From the NCBI GenBank assembly GCA_037176905.1, contig JBBBWG010029643.1, forward strand, positions 64,542 through 128,541: a stretch of 64,000 nt of DNA, given 5' to 3'. The notes below the pieces were generated by a model. The model was not told the origin of the DNA and did no database searches. It saw only the letters and a list, made by a program, of their open reading frames with translations. Numbering within the stretch: the first letter of the stretch is position 1; each line of letters starts with the position of its first letter. Origin of the DNA: Azolla pinnata. Lineage: Eukaryota > Streptophyta > Polypodiopsida > Salviniales > Salviniaceae. Shown piece by piece: positions 57,868-64,000 of the stretch. Made by a program: the position numbers and the translations under genes.

Positions 57868-60800
57868 ATGGTTACAGCTTCATTCATCTGTATGGGATTG
57901 AGCGCAGAACTGAAGAATAGTTCCGCACCGATGTGCATATCTGAGCCTTTCGATGCATGGCCTCCTCGCAAGGTACAGGAGTTTAAGGCGAATCAGACGG
58001 ATGTCAGGGAATTAGAAGATGAGAACAGTACAGATCAAAAGGCAGCTCATCATACTCACACATCGGCATTCAAGCAGAGCTCGCAACAGTTGCCGATCAG
58101 GCTCAGACATTCTCGTTCCAGAAGGTCAGTGGAATAAAATTCAGACAGGTCTATTTGGTGTATATTAAGTAGGTTTTAGAGAGAGGGAGAGAGACAGAAA
58201 GCGACTGCCATGGTTTCTGTTTTGCCTGTTGTAGAGGCCATTAGAGGTGTTTTTCCATGGTTTCTCATCTTCAGATACGCAGAAGAAATCATTTGTTGTT
58301 CTGCTCATGTCGTTTGGGATACCCAGTAAAGAGAAGAAGGCGAAGATTCAGAAGCAAGATGGTATGAGGGAAGATGAATGGTAAGGGAGTGGTAATCGAG
58401 GAGTCTCAAGGTCGATAATTAAAGCTAGAGAAACCATGGCCTTTTCTTTCTGTTTCTGTGTGTGTGAATGTATATATAATAGATGGATAGATCTGCTAAA
58501 CCCTAAACAACACCATGTATACGCATATGTAGGTCTATGAGTGAGAGGAGAGAGTTGGGAGTAATATGAAATGTAAATCCTAAACCCTAATCTTTGGCGC
58601 AGTGCTCCAGCTATATTGTCCTGTGAATCCATGGAGAACCTGAAACTCACTGTCTCTCAGATTATCACACAAGAGGTGAAGTACCCTTCCTTTGCCTACT
58701 TAAATGTCCAGTTTTTTGCTTCCATTGTAGACCATGATCAGTACCTAGTGGCAAAGGAAAGTTTGCTATTACGCTCCTGCATCGAATCCTGTATTGTATT
58801 AAACCAGGGTTTCGATGGAATCAGATTTAAATCATGTTTATATTACATCTTAGTAAGCTCGTTAAGGTTTTCGGGTGTTTTCATTTGTGCCATCCGGAGT
58901 GTAAGTTTTGTTTTCAGTTGTGATAAACTTCTGTTTTCAAGTTTCAAAACTCACTTTGTTTTTCAATGTTGCAGGCATTGCAAAGGTATGAGCAACCAAG
59001 GATAGACTCGATCACTGACCCCGCTCACATCCATGAAGAAATTCCATGCAAATCGTCTCAGGGCAGTGTTTCACTTGAGCATCAGATTAATTATAACATG
59101 GCAGAGGTAAAGGCAAGTCTAGAACAATTTCTTTTGATATCTTTGATCAAAGATTTGCACATGACAATTTCTAATCAAACAACTAGTAAGAAGATGCAGC
59201 CGGCTGATGCCCAACTGCCTCACTGATCACAAGCTCCTGATTTTGTTAGGGAAAAGAATTGATTGATGAGATCAATTTCCTTGAAGAAGAGATAGCGGCC
59301 CTCGAGCACAGTGTACTTGCTCTCTATCGTGGCTTCTTTGATCGAAGACTCTCTGGATCTTCCATTTGCTATGAGCCAAACCACAAGGCCATTCAGTACT
59401 CAGACATTAAGAATGGAGTAGGAAATGTATTAGTGGTAGATCCAGTTTGTATAACAAGGGATGGTGATTCAATTAGTTCGGTTACAAAAGCTGGACCTGT
59501 GCCACAAACACTGAAACGAATTAAGGTATATACTGATCGAACAAATTTCTCCCAATGCAGTACTAGTAAGGTTTAAACTGCTGTCTTAAACACTGGTGGA
59601 TGATATTTTCAGGAAGTAATGCATGACATGGAGTATGGCAATCTCCCTACTATGATCAGTAAAGATAGTCCGCGTCCTTTGAAGGATTACTTATCCCAAT
59701 CGCTTAATCAGCTGTCAGAGGATATGGTTCATTGTATGAAATCCATCTATTGTAAACTCTCTGACCCCTTACCAGGTCCTTGGAATGGTAACTCGGAATC
59801 GCCTCTATCATGTAACTCTTGTTCAACAAGCATATCCTCAGTGCATGGAATGTTCAGTGATGGATGGTCCCCTGGGAGCCGGGCAGATGATATGCCCATG
59901 ATAGATCCGTATCAAGTGAAATCTGGATTGAAATGTGGAGATATAGGAGCTTATAGCTCGATGCTAGAGATTGCCCATATCTGTGTGGATAAAGATAAGC
60001 TTAACCACGCCTCGAGGATGTTACGCGAATTCAGGTAACTGGACCATACCTAAGTATCAACAACATTTATTTTGAAGCATGATTCATCAATTCAAGCTTG
60101 GAAAATGAATTTTGATATTTCGGGCTGGAGAAAGGGATTCGAGTCTGCTTTACCATGCCCAGTGGTTTTTATAATTATGGTGAGGAAACCAGCTCTTGAT
60201 CGCTTGTACTGCAGGCTGATGATAGAAAAGCTTGAGAGGGTTGATCCGAGTCTACTCGACGATGATGAGAAGCTAGCTTTCTGGATTAACATCTACAACG
60301 CTCTTCTCATGCATGTGAGATGAATGTCGGATCTAAATGTTCTTGTAAAACACATTTCATCAATCAATCAACGCTTCAGACGAGAACCTCTGTGATTTAC
60401 ATGACAGGCGTATCTAGCATACGGAATACCACGCAACAACCTGAAACGAATGTCCCTGCTGCAAAAGGTAATGTATCCTAAACCCTCAAAAACATTCATC
60501 CATACACTGATATAAGCTAGTTATCAGGCAGAAGTTGAATGGGTTGGGGACGTAGTCCAAATTCATCTGGGTTGCTAAATCACAATATACGGAGCCATTT
60601 AGCTTTATCATGTTATGTATGAAATCTGATCAGATAAGCATTCAGATTGTGGGGCAAAGTAAAATCCATAGTTATTGAAAACAGATATATGGGAAGAATG
60701 GGAAGCATCTTTAAACCAGTTTATCTATTTCATCATGTCTACAGGCTTCTTACAAAATCGGTGGGCTTTCAATCAATGCGCACACAATACAACATCACAT

Positions 60801-61494
60801 ACTGCGATGTCGTTCATATCGTCCCAGTCCGGTGATTGCCTCTCTCCATGTTAATGCATTTCTATGTTTGTTACTAGCATATTATATCAAACTGTGGTCT
60901 GCAATGATTCATACAGTGGCTTCAGACGCTACTTTTACCGTCATTGAAGTTAAGATCAAGCGATGGTAGACGTGCATTTGCGATCAACAGAGCGGAGCCG
61001 CTAGTATGCTTTGCATTGTCTTGTGGTGGATACTCCGATCCAGCAGTAAGTCCTAAACCCTGAATCCAAAGTAGTTGCATGATACTAGTAAGTTTGTCTA
61101 TTTGGAGGGTGCAATTCCGTTTCTGAACCTTAATCCTCGTCTACTTGGATCAAAATAGGTGCGAGTTTATACTGCAAAGCATGTGAATGAGGAGCTCGAA
61201 GCTTCCATGAGGGATTTTCTGCAGGCAAGCATCGGTTTCCAGAATCATCGCAAGATCCTCCTCCCAAAAATCCTCGAGTGGTACATGAAGGAGGCATCGA
61301 TCGCTCCTTCTAGCACACTAGAATGGATTTACCAGTATAGAAATGATCAGGATAAAGAAATCATTCGGACGTTCATCCACTCAAGGCACCGCAGGAACAG
61401 CTCTCGGTGCATCGAATGGGTCCCGTATAACTTCAGCTTCCGATACATCGTCGATCACGACTTGCACACAAGGTTCAGTTTCCGCACAAGCTAG
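57868..61494 (+). CDS. DUF547 protein with MIP1-type leucine zipper
   Basis: Family of plant proteins with an N-terminal ternary-complex-factor MIP1 zipper and C-terminal DUF547; biochemical role largely unknown. Exons: 57868-58124, 58603-58675, 58975-59106, 59250-59525, 59613-60034, 60215-60314, 60408-60467, 60745-60831, 60917-61045, 61159-61494; phases agree, 623 residues. Zipper region (about residues 145-185): GKELIDEINFLEEEIAALEH and SVLALYRGFF. DUF547: LDDDEKLAFWINIYNALLMH, AYLAYGIPRNNLKRMSLLQK, YKIGGLSINAHTIQHHILRC, PLVCFALSCGGYSDPA and VRVYTAKHVNEELEASMRDF, followed by FLPK-like ILLPKILEWYMKEA. ATG 57868 is the first in its frame; the first two exons are weakly conserved and a further upstream exon is possible (ATG 57,733 with a GTAAAG donor). 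Confidence 0.88.
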
Positions 61495-62810
61495 TTAATA
61501 AAAGGCCATCGATGTGTATATGCAAACAACCTTTGTTTGCTATATGCGGATCACGTGGGGCCTTCTTTTGAGTAGATTGTATAGCAAATACAGTTCATCT
61601 ATACATAACGGTTGCACGTTGGATGTACGACGTGCACAATTAGTTGTCATGAAATGGAAGTGTATCGTCCTTGAAACCCTAAACCATGTCCTTTAATGAA
61701 AGTGGCAGTGTTCTTCTTTAAGAACTAAACCAAAACCATCAAGCAATTTATAGCTAGAAACCTATGGTTTGCGCCTTTCAAACCTTGCCTCAATCCACAA
61801 CCTTGGATGATTCCTACATTATGAGGTTCCATGAGTACATATAATATAACAAGCAAGTTTACTCTCAAGAAAGGAATGAAATTTAGTGCGTGTGTTAGGC
61901 AGGCAATTGAGGCTTCAGCATTTACAAAACCTGGTTTTTGTTGTGTTTGTTTAAGGTTAAACCCTGAATCTGGAATCCTACATTGTCACTAACACAGCAT
62001 CAAATTCAGGCCACAGCCTCACATGCCACTTCTTCAACCAATGATTTTATGATGATAAACACGTAAAAAATTCACGGATTGACCATATAAACTGCATGAA
62101 GGAAAATAGCTGAGACAAGATGGGCTCCATTTCATGGAGATCGCCACAAATTGATGAGATTTGATCCTGAAAGTGGCAAAGCCAATGAGCCACATTAAAA
62201 TCAAGTATATATGCTCATGAAGCGTCAAAAATTTCACTAAAGAGTAGCTGTTATAAAGTCTGAAATCAGGGGGAACACAACCTTCTTGAAACAAGTGATA
62301 CAAAGTTAATGCCCCATCCAAACAAACAAACATGCCTGCTTTCCAATGTTGTTTTGTTTGAAATACTTCCCAACTTTGGGATTTTCCAATCGGGCCCAAC
62401 AGCTGTTGTGACTTTGGGCAGTGCCACATATTGTAACCTGTACAGTTTTGTACATAGCATCATTCTTGAAGGATCCCAAGCTTCGGGTCAAACGCTCGGA
62501 ATCGTCAGACTAGCGGGGTATGCAAATCAAACAGCTATTGAACAAAAATTGTCAACGAGAGAAAGCAAAGTTGACTTTCATGCACACAGACACAGATGGT
62601 GGGGGTGGAGGAGGATTACCTTCCTGGAAGTTTTGCTTCCTGATCCTGCGAAACCGCGCTCCATCAGGTTCGAAGAAGAAGAGGAAAAAACTCCAAGAAG
62701 ATTTATAGGCATCCTATCGCGATCCAAGAAAGAAACCGTGCTATATACAATTGATCAAAGGCATCCTATCGGCGATCCCAAGACCTCTTTCGACCTCTGT
62801 CGATCCCCGA
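61495..62810. other. Intergenic, no gene seen
   Basis: 3' flank of the DUF547 gene and upstream region of the EF-hand gene. The string GGCATCCTATCG-CGATCC occurs twice, 52 bases apart, just before the EF-hand start. Nothing else supported. Confidence 0.5.
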
Positions 62811-63335
62811 ATGGCGCTCATCAGGTGGAAGGATGTGGCGGAGATCGCAATTGATCAGTACAAGCGCGATCAGCCGCCCGATTTCAGGCAAAAGGCATCG
62901 GAGTTCTTCAAGCGGATCGACAGCGACGGCGATGGGAAGGTGTGGCTCACGGAGCTGCTGGCATCGGCGGAGATCTGCGAAACGATGGGCACCGATTTCG
63001 TGAAGAATGCCTTCTACGGATTGGATCGGGACTGCAAGGGGCATCTGGGATTCAAGGCCTGCTTAGCCCTCTACTTCATCTGCACCTACAGCACCCGCAA
63101 ATGCTCCGCTTGCCACATGCGGATCATCGCGGGGTCTGCATACACTTGTCTGAGATGCTGCTCCTCCGTGGATCAGCCCATGTTTCAACTCTGCTTCCCA
63201 TGCTACTCTTCGAGTAGATTCGAGCATGAGCACGGACTCGATCAGATCGTTCATGACTATGCGCTCCTGGATCTCGGGCACCTCCTCTCGCGCAGGCTGG
63301 ATCCGATGATCGGCGGCGGCGCTGCTTCACAACAG
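62811..63335 (+). CDS. EF-hand and zinc-binding protein, first exon(s)
   Basis: Calcium-binding protein with an EF-hand pair followed by a ZZ-like Cys cluster, a pattern I recall in small plant families of unknown role. ATG 62811; 175 residues to a GTACGT donor after CAACAG at 63335. DSDGDGKVWLTE (about residues 36-47) is a complete 12-residue loop; the second, LDRDCKGHLGFK, is degenerate. Then CSACHMRIIAG, YTCLRCC and FQLCFPCY form a CxxC...CxxC...CxxC pattern, followed by an HEHG histidine pair, as in ZZ fingers. Without splicing the frame would run to 63,506 through unrelated sequence. The rest of the gene probably lies past the window edge. Confidence 0.8.
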
Positions 63336-63539
63336 GTACGTTGCCTCCCAACCGAGAAATCCATAGCTTCTCTCTCCGAGATTTTTTCTTTTCTTTTTGA
63401 GAATTCGGGGCAAACTGTGTTGGATTGTGGAGCTGAAAAACAAACAAACAAACAATATTGCATTGCATTGGATCAGACATTCTTTTCTCCGGGGCCAGGG
63501 GGGTAGGGGTGCCAAGTTCTTAAGCACAAGCTGGCTATG

Positions 63540-64000
63540 GCCAAATGGCTTCTTCTTCTTCTTCTTCTGGAGCAATGGCAGACATTGAATTGGCCAAATA
63601 GGTTCATCTTCATCATCATCATCATCTTCTTCTTCTACTTCCTTTGGAGCAATGTCAGACATTGAATGACCAAATGGGTTCATCATCATCTTCTTCTTCT
63701 TTCATCCTCCTCCTCTTCTTCTTTGTTCTTCTCCTTCTTTTGGAGCAATGGCAGACATTGAATGGCCAAATGGGTTCTTCTTCTTCTTCTTTCTTCTCCT
63801 TTTGGAGCCATGGCAGACATTGAATGGCCAAATGGGTTCTTCTTCTTCTTTCTTCTCCTATCTTCTTCTTCTTTTGGAGCAATGGAAGACATTGAGTTGC
63901 CAAATGTTCATCATCATCATCATCATCATCTTCTTCTTCTTCTTCTTCTTCTTCTTCTTCTTCTTTTGCTTCTTCTTGTGGAGCTATGGCAGACATTGAA
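63540..64000. repeat. Tandem repeat with CTT runs, at least 6 copies
   Basis: TGGAGCAATGGCAGACATTG followed by AATGGCCAAATGGGTTC and a variable TCT/TCA triplet run. Copies begin near 63,568, 63,645, 63,740, 63,803, 63,876 and 63,980, and the array continues beyond the edge. It lies in the presumed intron or 3' flank of the EF-hand gene. Confidence 0.9.

Noticed and set aside
63336-63506. Continuation of the EF-hand frame to 63,506
   Set aside because: A strong GTACGT donor follows CAACAG at 63,335, and the sequence after it loses protein-like character.
1-64000. CRISPR arrays, rRNA genes and LTR or LINE elements
   Set aside because: The tandem repeats lack unique spacers of constant length and the genes are eukaryotic. 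No rRNA stretch, reverse transcriptase, integrase, capsid or transposase motif was recognised in any frame.

Overview
The window is nuclear DNA of a land plant. The genes are plant families with GT-AG introns of about 80-1000 bases, two are intronless pentatricopeptide-repeat (PPR) genes, telomere-type TTTAGGG repeats occur inside the chromosome, and telo-box (AAACCCTA) motifs lie upstream of genes. I cannot name the species. Eleven supported genes in 64 kb, with no recognisable transposon protein, point to a compact genome; a small-genome seed-free vascular plant would fit, but that is an inference of low certainty.

Layout. 1-1.6 kb: no gene, then a 24-bp minisatellite. 1.7-5.2 kb (+): chloroplast inositol-phosphate phosphatase IMPL1, ten exons. 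6.3-10.2 kb (-): BIN4, a topoisomerase VI complex subunit, convergent with IMPL1. 12.2-15.2 kb (-): a B3-domain DNA-binding protein. 16.6-18.9 kb (-): P-class PPR protein with two bZIP-type palindromes just upstream. 18.9-23.8 kb: gene-poor, with a promoter-like GC-rich patch. 23.8-25.2 kb (+): small plant protein of unknown function. 25.2-29.6 kb: nothing supported. 29.8-32.0 kb (-): GC-rich PLS-class PPR protein. 32.2 kb: interstitial telomere tract between duplicated flanks. 33.3-38.9 kb (+): MTB, the METTL14-type subunit of the m6A RNA methyltransferase. 39-42 kb: minisatellites. 42.3-43.7 kb (-): ELO-like membrane protein, then a 100-N assembly gap. 44.6-45.0 kb: 57-bp minisatellite. 45.5-47.7 kb (-): BTF3/NAC-beta. 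49.7-50.8 kb: satellite rich in CATGCATG. 51-56 kb: AT-rich, no supported gene, with a ~365-bp tandem repeat. 56.3-57.3 kb: large trinucleotide block. 57.9-61.5 kb (+): DUF547 protein with MIP1-type leucine zipper. 62.8 kb to the end (+): EF-hand plus zinc-binding protein running towards or past the edge.

The genes do not form a pathway. They are ordinary dispersed housekeeping and regulatory genes: m6A writing (MTB), nascent-chain handling (BTF3), organelle RNA processing (two PPRs), endoreduplication (BIN4), inositol/histidinol phosphate hydrolysis (IMPL1). The unusual content is in the noncoding DNA: at least ten different tandem-repeat arrays, several interstitial telomere tracts of both TTTAGGG and TTAGGG type, a very over-represented octamer GCTATGGC, and twin palindromes carrying TGACGTGGC elements. 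I saw no clear undescribed protein system. The strongest leads are the palindromic promoter, the telomere insertion with duplicated flanks, the CATGCATG satellite and the ELO-like gene.
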